Shown piece after piece: positions 45,150 through 54,571 of a stretch of DNA of 64,000 nucleotides (position 1 is its first letter; the number at the start of each line of letters is the position of its first letter). This DNA comes from Paenibacillus rhizovicinus (GTDB taxonomy: Bacteria > Bacillota > Bacilli > Paenibacillales > Paenibacillaceae). The stretch lies in assembly GCF_010365285.1 (NCBI RefSeq), contig NZ_CP048286.1, forward strand, positions 854,001-918,000, written 5' to 3'. The translations under genes and the position numbers were made by a program. The notes beneath the pieces are model-generated. The model was not told the origin of the DNA and did not search any database. It saw only the letters and a list, made by a program, of their open reading frames with translations.

Positions 45150-45521
45150 CTATGTAATTATCGTCCCGTCATTTCGCAATCCGTGCGCAATGGCCATAAG
45201 CTCGGCGCGAAGCTCGCTGTCTATAAGCCGATCTGCCGCTGCATCCAGCTTTTGCAGCCATTGCTCGGCCGCCTCATGCTTGGCAAGCAGCTTCAGCTTG
45301 CTTTCGCATGTTTCGAGTACGGCTTCCGCCCGCTTGACGTGTTCATAAACCGCTTGTCTGCTAATATCGAACTCGGCAGCAATTTCACCGAGTGAATAGT
45401 CGTCATGGAAGTAATACTTTAGAAAGGTCTGCTGTTTCTCCGTCAGCAGCTGCTCATAGAAGTCGAACAGCATATTGATCCGTGTCGTCTTCGCCAGGGC
45501 GTCGGTTTCATAAACCGTCAT
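45150..45521 (-). CDS. ylxM: SRP-associated HTH protein YlxM (UPF0122)
   Basis: Small helix-turn-helix protein that modulates SRP function in Gram-positives. 123 residues with INMLFDFYEQLLTEKQQTFL and the HTH DYSLGEIAAEFDISRQAVYE. First gene of the ylxM-ffh operon, with a strong promoter about 55-85 bases upstream. AGGAGCGG precedes the ATG. Confidence 0.94.
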   Translation of the reverse strand: MTVYETDALAKTTRINMLFDFYEQLLTEKQQTFLKYYFHDDYSLGEIAAEFDISRQAVYEHVKRAEAVLETCESKLKLLAKHEAAEQWLQKLDAAADRLIDSELRAELMAIAHGLRNDGTIIT

Positions 45522-45576
45522 GTGATCCGCTCCTTTGCGTCAAGGCAATTACCTTTACACCATATCCACGACGACT

Positions 45577-45606
45577 ATCATAGCTCAGCGGCCTATACAC
45601 TGTCAA
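45577..45606 (-). promoter_or_regulatory. Sigma-A promoter of ylxM-ffh-rpsP-khpA
   Basis: On the minus strand TTGACA is followed after 18 bases by TATGAT in the 149-base gap after ftsY. The -35 is perfect and the -10 has one mismatch. Confidence 0.65.
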
Positions 45607-45670
45607 GTATATTCCCTTGTCACCTTCGAACTCAACTTTAACAACGTAAATTCATGCTGTGAAAGTTGCG

Positions 45671-46675
45671 TTATGCCCGGCCTGATTCTTGCTCGTCTTC
45701 AACCGATTGAAGCAGTCCGCCGAACAGCGCATGAACGAATTGCTCGGAATCGAATTCCTGCAGATCCTCCATTTTCTCGCCGAGTCCAACAAGCTTCACC
45801 GGTAAATCCAGCTCGTTGCGGATCGCGATCACGATGCCGCCTTTGGCGGTTCCGTCGAGCTTCGTCAGGACAAGCCCCGTAACGCCGCTCTTCTCGCCGA
45901 ACAGCTTCGCTTGACTGAGCGCGTTCTGACCCGTTGCCGCGTCGAGCACGAGCAGTACTTCATGCGGCGCGCTCGGTACTTCGCGCTGAATGACGCGGAA
46001 GATTTTGTTCAGCTCCTCCATCAGATTATGCTTGTTCTGCAGACGTCCAGCCGTATCGCACAACAAGATATCTACATTCCGCTGCTTCGCCGCTTGGACC
46101 GCGTCGTACATAACTGCCGCCGGGTCCGCGCCGGATTCCTGCTTGATGACGTCAACCCCGACGCGCTTGCCCCATACTTCCAGCTGCTCGATGGCACCGG
46201 CACGGAACGTATCGCCGGCCGCTAGCAGAACGGACTTGCCTTCGCTCTTGAATTTATGCGCGAGCTTGCCGATCGTCGTCGTTTTGCCGACGCCGTTCAC
46301 GCCGACGAACAGGATAACGGTCATGCCCGATTCCGCCATACGAAGCTCGGTTTTCGCGTTGCCTTTCAACAGGTCCACAAGACGTTCGGATAGGATCGGC
46401 TGAAGTTCTGCCGCTTCCTCGATCTTCCGTTTCTTCACTTCCGCCCGCAACTCGTCGATCAGCTGCATGACCGTGTTCACGCCTACGTCGGCGCCGATCA
46501 GAATTTCTTCCAGCTCTTCGTAGAACGCCTCATCGATTTTTTTGCGGCGCAGGATAAGCTCCTCGATTTTACCTACGAATGCGGTACGCGTCTTGGTCAG
46601 GCCTTCTTTGAATATGGACGTGACTGCCTCGGTCTTCTGCGCGATGCTCTCTTTCAAACGTTTAAAAAAACTCAT
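45671..46675 (-). CDS. ftsY: Signal recognition particle receptor FtsY
   Basis: Membrane-associated receptor GTPase for SRP. 334 residues with a short basic N-terminal region (MSFFKRLKESIAQKTEAVTS), then NG domains with LFVGVNGVGKTTTIGKLAHK (G1), DTFRAGAIEQLEVW, LLCDTAGRLQNK (G3) and TKLDGTAKGG (G4). No long acidic A domain, as in other Firmicutes. GGAGG lies ahead of the ATG. It follows smc by about 100 bases. Confidence 0.97.
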   Translation of the reverse strand: MSFFKRLKESIAQKTEAVTSIFKEGLTKTRTAFVGKIEELILRRKKIDEAFYEELEEILIGADVGVNTVMQLIDELRAEVKKRKIEEAAELQPILSERLVDLLKGNAKTELRMAESGMTVILFVGVNGVGKTTTIGKLAHKFKSEGKSVLLAAGDTFRAGAIEQLEVWGKRVGVDVIKQESGADPAAVMYDAVQAAKQRNVDILLCDTAGRLQNKHNLMEELNKIFRVIQREVPSAPHEVLLVLDAATGQNALSQAKLFGEKSGVTGLVLTKLDGTAKGGIVIAIRNELDLPVKLVGLGEKMEDLQEFDSEQFVHALFGGLLQSVEDEQESGRA

Positions 46676-46779
46676 TATTGAACCTCCGTCTCTGCTTGCA
46701 AAAGCCGGGCCTCGCTGTTAAGCGCGCTCGGCTCCGGCTTCCTTGTATACGTTCGTTTGGATGAATCGGATGCAACGAA

Positions 46780-49700
46780 TTACGCGGATACCGCTTCCTC
46801 GTCTTCCAGGCGGACGGAAACGAGCTTGGATACGCCGCCCTCTTCCATCGTCACCCCGTAAAGCACGTCAGCTTCTTCCATCGTGCCTTTGCGGTGCGTA
46901 ACGACGATAAACTGCGTGAGCTCCGAGAATTCGCGCAAATATTGGGCGAACCGGGCGACATTGGCTTCATCCAGCGCGGCTTCGACTTCGTCGAGCACGC
47001 AGAACGGAACCGGCTTGACCTGCAGGATGGCGAACAGCAGCGCGATTGCCGTCAAGGCGCGCTCGCCCCCGGAGAGAAGCTGCAAGTTCTGCAGCTTCTT
47101 CCCTGGCGGCTGGGCAACAATATCGATGCCGCTGTCAAGCACCCTGTCCGGTTCAACCATGATCAGATCCGCGCGCCCGCCGCCGAACAGCTTCGAGAAG
47201 ACCACCACGAAGTGACCGCGGATCGCTTCGAACGTCGTTCTGAACCGGCGGCTCATCTCGTCGTCCATTTCGCGAATAACTTGATACAGCGTCGTCTTGG
47301 CTTCGATCAGATCGTTCTTCTGGTCGTTCAGGAACGTATACCGCTCCTTGACGCGCTCGTACTCGTCGATTGCGCCGAGATTGACTTCGCCCAAGCTCGA
47401 GATGCGGCGTTTCAAATCGCGAACATCATTCTGGAGCGCAAGCACGTCTTCCGGAACCGGATAACGTTCCTTGGCCAGCTCGTAGCTTAATTCGTATTCC
47501 TCGCTCAGCTTGCGCAGCAAATTGTCCAGCTCGACATCCAAACGGTTGACGGCGATTTCGATTTGGCGCAGCTGATCCTCGACATTGCGCAGCTGCGTGC
47601 GCTGCTCTTTCGTCTCGCTCTCGCCGTTTTCCAGTTCGCGCGTCAGTTCCACGCGTTCGGCGCGTTTCAAATCCGTTTGATCGGCGCAGTTGTCTTTCTT
47701 CAGCTTCAAGGCGTTCAACTGATCCGTCTGCTTCGTGCTTTCTTCCCCGTGCAGACGCGTCTCTTCGTCCTGGCGCTGCAGCATGTCCCGGATGCCGGCC
47801 AACTCTTGCTTGGCGCGTCCGATATCGGAACGAACCCTTGCCGCCTGATCCTCGAACGACATTTTCTCTTGATCGGTTTTGGCTAGCGCGATCTTAATAT
47901 CCGTCAATTGATCCTGCAGCTGTTCCTTGGCGGACTCTCCGGCTTTCCGGCGTTCCTCCGCGATACGGATCGCTTCCTGCAGGCGCGCTTCTTCCTTCGT
48001 CAGCAATTCAAGCCGCTCTTCCGCGTCTTTCGCGGATTTGCTGATCTGCTGCTGTTCCGTTCTATGGCCCGCGCTGTCAGCCTGGAATAGCTGCGCTTGA
48101 TCGTCCAAATTGCGCTTCTCGTTGTCGAGCTGCTGCAATTCCGCGCGAAGATGCTGCTCGTCGATACGAAGCTTCTCGCCCAACGTACGGAGCTCGTCCA
48201 CATTTTGATTAAGGATCGATTGTTCTTTGCGCAAATCGCTGACTTTGTCGCGGAGCTTCGCAAGCTGCCCGTCCGTCGACTTGATCTCCTCATCCAACTG
48301 CTCGATCTGCCGCTGGCGGCCGAGCAGGTTCGCGCCCTTCTTCTGAAGGCTGCCCCCTGTCATGGAACCGCCGGCGTTCACGACGTCGCCTTCCAGCGTT
48401 ACGACCCGGAACCGATATTGAATTTTGGCCGCGATTCGATTGGCCTGCTCCAAGGTTTCGGAAATCAGCACGTTGCCTAGCAGGTTTTCCACGATATTCG
48501 CGTACTTGGCGTCGCAGGACACCAGTTCGGCCGCAACGCCGACGAATCCTTCCATGCCCGCAATCGTTCTGCGCTCGTGATCCGGGATATTGCGCCCGCG
48601 AATAACGTCGAGCGGCAGGAAGGTCGCGCGGCCCAGCTGACGGGATTTCAAGAACGCGATCGCCGCGCGGGCGCTGCGTTCATCGTTCATGACGACATGC
48701 TGCAGCGCGCCGCCGAGCGCGGTTTCGATCGCAAGCTCCACTTTCTCCGGCACGCGCACAAGCTCCGCCACCGCGCCATGGACGCCTTCGATGCCGCCGG
48801 ACGTGCGGCGCGACGCTTTCAGCACTTCTCTGACGCCGTGCATGAAGCCATCGAGATCGTCCTGCATTTCTTTCATCGTATCGCGGCGGGAGGTGAGCGC
48901 CTCCATCTTCTGCTCCCATTTGCGGATCGCGGACTGCGCTTCCTCCAGCAGCTTCTGACCGTTTTGCAGCCCCTCGGCTTCGGTAATGTACTTGGTGCGC
49001 ATTTTGTTGATGTCCGCAAGCGTCGTCTCCAGCTTCTTCTGAAGATCCGTTCTCCGGGTCGTTACCCGCCCATGCTGCTCCTGCCACTTGGCATGTTCGT
49101 CGCCGAGCCGTTCCATCCGGCGCTGCAGCGCTTCTTCTTGTTGGAGCGCATACCGGATTTCATTGCGCAGCTGCGCCATGGTGCTGAGCACGTCGAGCAG
49201 TTCGCCTTTGAGCGATTCTTCCGCGTCGCCGGAAGCCGAAGCCGTCGTTCCGAGCAGCTGCACTTCCTCTTCCGCCAATTTCTTCCGCAAGCTCTCAAGC
49301 TCGTTCTCCAGCAGAGCCGCCTTGCTGCGGAATTCCGCTTCTTCCTTCGTCAGCGCGCCGATCCGTTCGTTCTGCGCGGCCATCGATGCTTCCAGCTGCG
49401 TGCGGTTCTGCTCCATGTTGCGTTTGCGCTCTTTCAACACTTCGCCGTAGCCTTCGCATTTCTCGTACTCTTCGCTGTACTGAAGCATCGCTTCATGGAG
49501 CCGATCCAGCGCTTCCTCTAGTTCGCGGAGCTTCTGGCGATCCTTCTCCAGCATCGCATCATGCTTGCTGACGACCGTCGACAGCGCCAGCTGCTCTTCT
49601 TGCAGCTTTGCCATGCGGGTATTCGATTCCGTCCACGATTGGTGCACCGTCTCGATATTATGTACGTACATGGAAATTTCCGCGGTCTTCAGCTGATCGC

Positions 49701-50355
49701 GCAGCTGCTTGTACTGAATCGCTTTCTCCGATTGAACGCGAAGCGGTTCGACTTGATCCTCGAGCTCCGTCACCAAATCGTGAATACGCAGCAAATTCGA
49801 CTCCGTATCCTCCAGCTTCTTCTGTGCTTCTCGCTTGCGCGACTTATATTTCACGATGCCCGACGCTTCTTCGAAAATACCGCGGCGATCCTCGGACCGC
49901 GTACTTAGAATTTCCTCGATCCGTCCCTGTCCAATGATCGAATAGGCTTCCTTGCCGATCCCCGTATCCATGAACAATTCCGTTATATCCTTCAGTCTGC
50001 ACGACTGCTTATTGATCAAATATTCGCTATCTCCGCTGCGATGTACGCGCCGCGTAACCGTCACTTCGTTATAATCAAGCGGAAGCGCGCCGTCCGCATT
50101 ATCAAGCGTCAGCGATACTTCGCCGAAATTGACCGCTTTGCGGGCATCGCTTCCAGCGAAAATGATATCTTCCATTTTGCCGCCCCGCAGGCTCTTGGCG
50201 CTTTGCTCGCCCAATACCCAGCGGATGCTGTCGCTGATGTTGCTCTTGCCGCTGCCGTTCGGGCCAACGACCGCCGTAATGCCGCGGACGAATTCCAGCT
50301 CCGTCTTGTCGGCAAACGATTTAAATCCAGCTAACTCAATCCTTTTCAGGAACAT
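46780..50355 (-). CDS. smc: Chromosome partition protein Smc
   Basis: Condensin ATPase that organises and segregates the chromosome. Walker A is in VVGPNGSGKSNISDSIRWVL at the N-terminus. Long coiled coils flank the hinge (about residues 515-640; VAELVRVPEKVELAIETALG). The C-terminal signature LLSGGERALTAIALLFAI and Walker B FCVLDEVEAALDEANVARF complete the ATPase head. 1191 residues, normal. A possible extended -10 (TGGTACAAT, 50379-50387) lies just upstream. GAGGTGAAGG is the ribosome-binding site. Confidence 0.98.
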   Translation of the reverse strand: MFLKRIELAGFKSFADKTELEFVRGITAVVGPNGSGKSNISDSIRWVLGEQSAKSLRGGKMEDIIFAGSDARKAVNFGEVSLTLDNADGALPLDYNEVTVTRRVHRSGDSEYLINKQSCRLKDITELFMDTGIGKEAYSIIGQGRIEEILSTRSEDRRGIFEEASGIVKYKSRKREAQKKLEDTESNLLRIHDLVTELEDQVEPLRVQSEKAIQYKQLRDQLKTAEISMYVHNIETVHQSWTESNTRMAKLQEEQLALSTVVSKHDAMLEKDRQKLRELEEALDRLHEAMLQYSEEYEKCEGYGEVLKERKRNMEQNRTQLEASMAAQNERIGALTKEEAEFRSKAALLENELESLRKKLAEEEVQLLGTTASASGDAEESLKGELLDVLSTMAQLRNEIRYALQQEEALQRRMERLGDEHAKWQEQHGRVTTRRTDLQKKLETTLADINKMRTKYITEAEGLQNGQKLLEEAQSAIRKWEQKMEALTSRRDTMKEMQDDLDGFMHGVREVLKASRRTSGGIEGVHGAVAELVRVPEKVELAIETALGGALQHVVMNDERSARAAIAFLKSRQLGRATFLPLDVIRGRNIPDHERRTIAGMEGFVGVAAELVSCDAKYANIVENLLGNVLISETLEQANRIAAKIQYRFRVVTLEGDVVNAGGSMTGGSLQKKGANLLGRQRQIEQLDEEIKSTDGQLAKLRDKVSDLRKEQSILNQNVDELRTLGEKLRIDEQHLRAELQQLDNEKRNLDDQAQLFQADSAGHRTEQQQISKSAKDAEERLELLTKEEARLQEAIRIAEERRKAGESAKEQLQDQLTDIKIALAKTDQEKMSFEDQAARVRSDIGRAKQELAGIRDMLQRQDEETRLHGEESTKQTDQLNALKLKKDNCADQTDLKRAERVELTRELENGESETKEQRTQLRNVEDQLRQIEIAVNRLDVELDNLLRKLSEEYELSYELAKERYPVPEDVLALQNDVRDLKRRISSLGEVNLGAIDEYERVKERYTFLNDQKNDLIEAKTTLYQVIREMDDEMSRRFRTTFEAIRGHFVVVFSKLFGGGRADLIMVEPDRVLDSGIDIVAQPPGKKLQNLQLLSGGERALTAIALLFAILQVKPVPFCVLDEVEAALDEANVARFAQYLREFSELTQFIVVTHRKGTMEEADVLYGVTMEEGGVSKLVSVRLEDEEAVSA

Positions 50356-50606
50356 CGAATACCTTCACCTCAACGCCTATTGTACCATAATTGCATCAAA
50401 AGATCAGGGTCGAAATACGTCGAAATAAGTCGGGGATCTCCTGTTCGTCCGACCTACGCATCCATAAAAGGGGGGTATTTTCCATACGAATCATCCCTCG
50501 ATTTAGAAGCTGCGTCTGCCGCCGATTTCATCCGATTCGACGTGTTTCTTCCCTATAGAATCGTAACTCGCGAGAACGAATCCTGCTTCGCTCTTAAAAT
50601 AAAAAA
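50356..50606. other. Non-coding stretch between rnc and smc
   Basis: The full gap from 50356 to 50654 is 299 bases and has no supported gene; an 81-codon plus-strand frame lacks a ribosome-binding site. It holds the candidate extended -10 element for smc near its left end and the rnc terminator near its right end. I see no repeat or other structure in the rest. Confidence 0.6.
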
Positions 50607-50630
50607 TCCCGGTTACCTGAGGTGACCAGA
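50607..50630 (-). terminator. Probable terminator after rnc
   Basis: An imperfect stem (TCTGGTCACCT with AGGTAACCGGGA on the minus strand) is followed by TTTTTTATTTT. One central mismatch and a short loop make it weaker than the others in the window. Confidence 0.6.
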
Positions 50631-50654
50631 ATTTTCGTCTTGCCGTGTATTTCG

Positions 50655-51347
50655 TTACGTAGCCAGTTTGCGCCAAGCTTCAGCCGCGGCCTGCTGTTCC
50701 GCTTCTTTCTTGGTCCGGCCGCTGCCGGAACCGTACGAGGTCTCGCCGATGTAGACCGCCACGATGAATTCCCTGTCGTGCGCAGGACCGCGCTCTTCGA
50801 CTATCCGGTATTCGATCGGCCCCATGCCCGCCTGCTGAGCTTTCTCTTGCAGCGTCGACTTGAAGTCCTTGCCCACCATAACCCCGTCGCTGTCGATATG
50901 CGGAAACATATGCGAAGCCAGAAACGTTCTTACGGCTTCCAAACCTTGGTCCAGATAGATTGCCCCGACGAAGGCTTCGAACAAATCGGCGAGCAGCGCG
51001 GGACGCTGCCTTCCGCCAAGCTGTTCTTCTCCGCGTCCGAGCAAGATATGCGAACCGAGATCCAGCATTTCCGCAAATCGGGCCAGCGATGCTTCGCAAA
51101 CGATCGATGCCCGCATCCGCGTCAGCTGTCCCTCCGGCCGTTCCGGGAACGTCCGGTACAGAAATTCCGACACCGTCAGCTGCAAAATCGCGTCGCCTAG
51201 AAACTCGAGCCGCTCGTTATGCTCCGTGGCGCTTTGACGATGCTCGTTTACGTACGAAGTGTGCGTGAACGCTTGCCGAAGCAGCTTAACCGCACGAAAA
51301 CGGAGCTGCAGTCTCTGCTGCAGCTCGTCAAATTGATCATGCTTCAT
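50655..51347 (-). CDS. rnc: Ribonuclease III
   Basis: Double-strand-specific RNase that processes rRNA and the SRP RNA. The catalytic signature [20 protein letters not shown] is followed by the acidic [22 protein letters not shown]-terminal double-stranded RNA-binding domain ends [16 protein letters not shown]. 230 residues. The start overlaps the end of fabF by 11 bases. Confidence 0.97.
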   Translation of the reverse strand: MKHDQFDELQQRLQLRFRAVKLLRQAFTHTSYVNEHRQSATEHNERLEFLGDAILQLTVSEFLYRTFPERPEGQLTRMRASIVCEASLARFAEMLDLGSHILLGRGEEQLGGRQRPALLADLFEAFVGAIYLDQGLEAVRTFLASHMFPHIDSDGVMVGKDFKSTLQEKAQQAGMGPIEYRIVEERGPAHDREFIVAVYIGETSYGSGSGRTKKEAEQQAAAEAWRKLAT

Positions 51348-52578
51348 ATTTCTTCATCACGATCGTCGCATTATGTCCCCCGAAGCCGAACGAATTCGAC
51401 AGCGCGTATTGAACATCCGCTTGGCGCGGAACGTTCGGTACATAATCGAGATCGCATTCCGGATCTTGATTGTCGAGATTAATCGTTGGCGGAATGATGC
51501 CGTTCTTAAGCGTCAACCCCAGGATGACTGCTTCCACGCCGCCGGCTGCGCCGAGCAAGTGACCCGTCATCGATTTCGTGGAGCTAACCGCCAGCTTGTA
51601 GGCATGCTCGCCGAACGTTTTCTTGATCGCCGTCGTTTCCGACTGATCGCCAACCGGCGTCGATGTGCCGTGCGCGTTGATATAATCGATTTGAGACGGC
51701 TCAAGACCACCGTCGCGAAGCGCTTTGGCCATGCAGCGCGCAGCGCCGTCCGGATCCGGTTCGGTCATGTGATGCGCGTCGCCGCTCATGCCGTAGCCGA
51801 TAATTTCCGCGTAGATACGTGCGCCGCGTTGCTGCGCATGTTCCAGCGACTCCAATACCAGTACGCCGGAGCCTTCGCCCATGACGAAACCGTCGCGGTC
51901 CACGTCGAACGGACGGGATGCCCGTGCCGGCTCATCGTTGCGAGTCGACATCGCACGCATGGAACAGAATCCTGCCATGCCCGTCGGTCTGATCGTCGCT
52001 TCCGCACCGCCGCAGATCATCAGGTCGGCATCGCCGCGCTGAATGAGTTTATACGAATCGCCGATGGAATGCGTGCCCGTCGCACAAGCGGTTACCGCCG
52101 TGCTGTTCGGACCCTTCGCACCCGTTGACATCGATACTTGACCGGATGCCATGTTCGCGATCATCATCGGGATAAAGAACGGACTCACGCGCTTCGGACC
52201 TTTCTCCAGCAAAATGTTATGCTGGTCTTCCCATGTGCCCAAACCGCCGATGCCGGATCCGATCATGACGCCAACGCGTTCTGCGTCCACGTCCGATCCG
52301 ATGTGAATGCCTGCATCCTTGACGGCCAGCTGGCTGGCGACGACCGCGAATTGCACGAATCGGTCCATACGGCGCGCTTCTTTCTTGTCGATGCCGTACT
52401 CTTCCGGGTTGAAGTTCTTTATTTCAGCCGCAATGCGGGTCGAATATTCGGAAACGTCAAATGCTTCAACGGTGGAAACGCCGGACTTGCCTTCCATTAA
52501 ATTGCCCCAAAATGTCTCCAATTCGGAACCGAGCGAAGTCATAACCCCCATGCCCGTAACGACTACTCTCTGCTTCAT
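51337..52578 (-). CDS. fabF: 3-oxoacyl-ACP synthase II FabF
   Basis: Elongating condensing enzyme of type II fatty acid synthesis. The catalytic Cys is in [17 protein letters not shown] (about residue 164), the His residues in [18 protein letters not shown] and [15 protein letters not shown]. 413 residues. AGAGGTG precedes the ATG. It follows acpP by 141 bases, a gap with a stable hairpin, and overlaps rnc. Confidence 0.97.
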   Translation of the reverse strand: MKQRVVVTGMGVMTSLGSELETFWGNLMEGKSGVSTVEAFDVSEYSTRIAAEIKNFNPEEYGIDKKEARRMDRFVQFAVVASQLAVKDAGIHIGSDVDAERVGVMIGSGIGGLGTWEDQHNILLEKGPKRVSPFFIPMMIANMASGQVSMSTGAKGPNSTAVTACATGTHSIGDSYKLIQRGDADLMICGGAEATIRPTGMAGFCSMRAMSTRNDEPARASRPFDVDRDGFVMGEGSGVLVLESLEHAQQRGARIYAEIIGYGMSGDAHHMTEPDPDGAARCMAKALRDGGLEPSQIDYINAHGTSTPVGDQSETTAIKKTFGEHAYKLAVSSTKSMTGHLLGAAGGVEAVILGLTLKNGIIPPTINLDNQDPECDLDYVPNVPRQADVQYALSNSFGFGGHNATIVMKKYEA

Positions 52579-52683
52579 GTCTATTCACCTCTAATGAGAA
52601 CTCTAATTCAATCTATTTATAAAAACGCTAATGCGCTTTCACTTCGTCAGGATGCAAAGGCTGCATCGCTCTAATATGGAGAG

Positions 52684-52708
52684 AAGTCCCGCTATTGCAA
52701 CGGGACTT
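52684..52708 (-). other. Hairpin between acpP and fabF
   Basis: The eight-base arms AAGTCCCG / CGGGACTT enclose a nine-base loop directly after acpP. The minus-strand sequence after it (CTCTCC) is not a T run, so it is more likely a partial attenuator or mRNA-stabilising stem than a full terminator. Confidence 0.5.
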
Positions 52709-52719
52709 GTCATCTTCTA

Positions 52720-52956
52720 TTACTTCGCTAGAGAAGCTATGTAATTTACGACTTCTCCTACACTCGTAATTTTCTCTGCATCTTCATCAGAGATTTCCAT
52801 ATCGAACTCATCTTCCAGTTCCATGACCAATTCAACGACATCAAGAGAGTCCGCTCCAAGATCTTCTTTAAAAGAAGCTTCAAGCGTTACTTCCGACTCG
52901 TCAACGCCAAGGCGGTCGACTACGATGCGCTTTACACGATCATATACATCGGACAT
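52720..52956 (-). CDS. acpP: Acyl carrier protein
   Basis: Carries growing acyl chains on a phosphopantetheine arm attached to the Ser of [16 protein letters not shown]. The 78-residue acidic protein starts [27 protein letters not shown] lies ahead of the ATG at 52956; the longer frame from 53007 has no support. The high expression expected for ACP fits the strong ribosome-binding site and the hairpin after it. Confidence 0.97.
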   Translation of the reverse strand: MSDVYDRVKRIVVDRLGVDESEVTLEASFKEDLGADSLDVVELVMELEDEFDMEISDEDAEKITSVGEVVNYIASLAK

Positions 52957-53049
52957 CCGGTTCACCTCCTCCATGGTATTATACGAGAATTGCGGACAAA
53001 ATGCCATACACCAAACGGCTCGGCGTCTGCCATGCCATGTCCGGAAACG

Positions 53050-53799
53050 CTACATGTACATCCCGCCATCGACATGGATCGTTTGACCTGTCATATAGGC
53101 AGCTGCGTCCGAAGCTAGGAAACGTACCGCGGCTGCGATATCTTTCGGATCCCCGAGACGGGCGAGCGGAATGTCCGCTGCCAGCTTCTCGCGCATTTCT
53201 TGCGGCAGTTTATCCGTCATATCCGTCTGAATAAAGCCCGGCGCGACGCAGTTCACTGTAATGCCGCGCGAAGCCAGCTCGCGGGCAGACGCTTTCGTCA
53301 GCCCGATGACGCCCGCTTTGGCGGCGACATAGTTGGCTTGCCCCGGATTGCCCAGGACGCCGACGACGGACGAAATATTAATGATGCGGCCCGAACGCTG
53401 CTTCATCATTTGGCGGGTCACGGCCTTCACGCCGTTGAACACGCCTTTCAAGTTCGTCTCGATAACTTGATCGAACTCTTCTTCCTTCATGCGCATGATT
53501 AGATTGTCACGCGTAATGCCTGCGTTATTCACCAAAATATCAATGACGCCAAAAGTTTCAATGACTTGCTTCACCATGCCGTCGAACTCGTCGGTTTTGC
53601 CGACGTTCGCTTTCAGCACGAGCGACCGGCGTCCAAGCGCCTGAACCGCTTCGGCCGTCTCCGCCGCAGCCGCTTCGCTGCCGGAATAGTTGATCGCGAC
53701 GTCTGCACCGGCTGCTGCCAGCTCGAGTGCGATGGCGCGGCCGATGCCGCGGGATGCGCCGGTGACCAATGCTACTTTTCCATTAAGGTTGGCAAATAT
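53050..53799 (-). CDS. fabG: 3-oxoacyl-ACP reductase FabG (apparent AUA start)
   Basis: NADPH-dependent reductase of fatty acid elongation. It shows [26 protein letters not shown], the catalytic Ser in INISSVVG and YxxxK in [12 protein letters not shown]. The start is odd. No ATG, GTG or TTG lies between the upstream in-frame stop and the TTG at 53769, which is inside the first beta-strand (VALVTG). An ATA at 53799 has GGGAG 9 bases ahead and gives a typical N-terminus [14 protein letters not shown] and 249 residues. If AUA is not used, the start may be a sequencing error or recent mutation. A repeat insertion begins about 17 bases upstream of the Shine-Dalgarno. Confidence 0.9.
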   Translation of the reverse strand: MFANLNGKVALVTGASRGIGRAIALELAAAGADVAINYSGSEAAAAETAEAVQALGRRSLVLKANVGKTDEFDGMVKQVIETFGVIDILVNNAGITRDNLIMRMKEEEFDQVIETNLKGVFNGVKAVTRQMMKQRSGRIINISSVVGVLGNPGQANYVAAKAGVIGLTKASARELASRGITVNCVAPGFIQTDMTDKLPQEMREKLAADIPLARLGDPKDIAAAVRFLASDAAAYMTGQTIHVDGGMYM

Positions 53800-53827
53800 T
53801 TGAAATCTCTCCCTTCAGTGATTTACG

Positions 53828-54292
53828 GCCCCCTATATCCCCCTCGCCAGGGGGACCCCAAGGGCTTCCAGCCCTCTGGACACCCGGAAAGGTATAACGT
53901 TCGTGCCACAGAGCAGCGCTCTCGGGTTATGTATGTGCTTGGCTCGTTTTCGTCCCTGACGGGACACACTTTACGTTTGGCGCTCGCGAGTTACCTGCTG
54001 CCCCTTTGCGGGGCCATTGTAACGTCGTGCGCCGCAGAGGCGGTTGAGAGCCACTGTGTGCCGGGCCTCGCTTTCGTCCCTTGCGGGACACGCTTTACGT
54101 TAGTGCGCGTTGCAAGCCTGCGCCTTTGGCTGGCTTGCCGGAGGCGGCAGGTTCTCGCCGCCGAAGTTGGTGTTACAGCTGCCTGGGGCAGCTGCTTTCT
54201 TAGCTAGCCTTCGCCTTTGGCTGGCTTGCTGAAGGCGGCAAGTCCTCGCCGCCGAAGTTGGTTGTTACAGCTGCCTGGGGCAGCTCCTTTTT
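53828..54292 (+). repeat. Hairpin-rich dispersed repeat, copy 1 (fabD-fabG gap)
   Basis: About 465 bases related to the reverse complement of 60521-61134. Order: a C-rich hairpin (CCCCCT / AGGGGG), a conserved block with GAGCAGCGCTCTCGGGTTA, two segments with a hairpin around TCGTCCCTNNCGGGACAC, then two tandem units of about 91 bases (54112-54290), each with GGCGGC/GCCGCC-type and CAGCTG stems. Open frames across it are by-products of GC-rich sequence. No transposase is present. Confidence 0.75.
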
Positions 54293-54298
54293 TTTGGC

Positions 54299-54340
54299 AG
54301 GCGATGCTGCTTGCAGCTTTTGCTGCTTGCAGTATCGCCT
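54299..54340. repeat. Long hairpin next to repeat copy 1
   Basis: The arms AGGCGATGCTGCTTGCAGC and GCTGCTTGCAGTATCGCCT pair over 19 positions with a central internal mismatch and a TTTT loop. On the plus strand it follows a run of eight or more T. It is separate from the repeat units of copy 1. Confidence 0.6.
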
Positions 54341-54381
54341 GTGGCGAAAGCCCTGCAAGACCGAAAACAGGTGAAACAAAG

Positions 54382-54515
54382 TGACCGGAGGTCGGTATGG
54401 AGTCGGAAAAGCGTAAGCGTTCGCCTTTGTACTCGGATTTCAACCATTCTTGAATGTATAAATTCAAGAAATCCGAGTACAACAGCGATTGGAGGCCCAT
54501 ACCGAACGCAGGTCA
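54382..54515. repeat. Nested palindrome between fabD and fabG
   Basis: Four concentric inverted repeats: TGACC/GGTCA (54382, 54511), TCGGTATGG/CCATACCGA (54392, 54497), the perfect 14-base TTGTACTCGGATTT / AAATCCGAGTACAA (54427, 54469) and CTTGAAT/ATTCAAG (54449, 54462) around a six-base loop. It could be a small non-autonomous element or a structured RNA within the fab transcript. Confidence 0.65.
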
Positions 54516-54571
54516 TGCCCCCTTCACCTTTGCGACTAGCATGCTTTCAAGCTCTTCAAGCTCTTCAAACT

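Noticed and set aside
50380..50625. 81-codon plus-strand frame between smc and rnc
   Set aside because: TTG start without Shine-Dalgarno, overlapping the smc promoter and rnc terminator regions.
53566..54207. 213-codon plus-strand frame across fabG and repeat copy 1
   Set aside because: It begins inside fabG on the opposite strand and continues through repeat DNA; no start signal.
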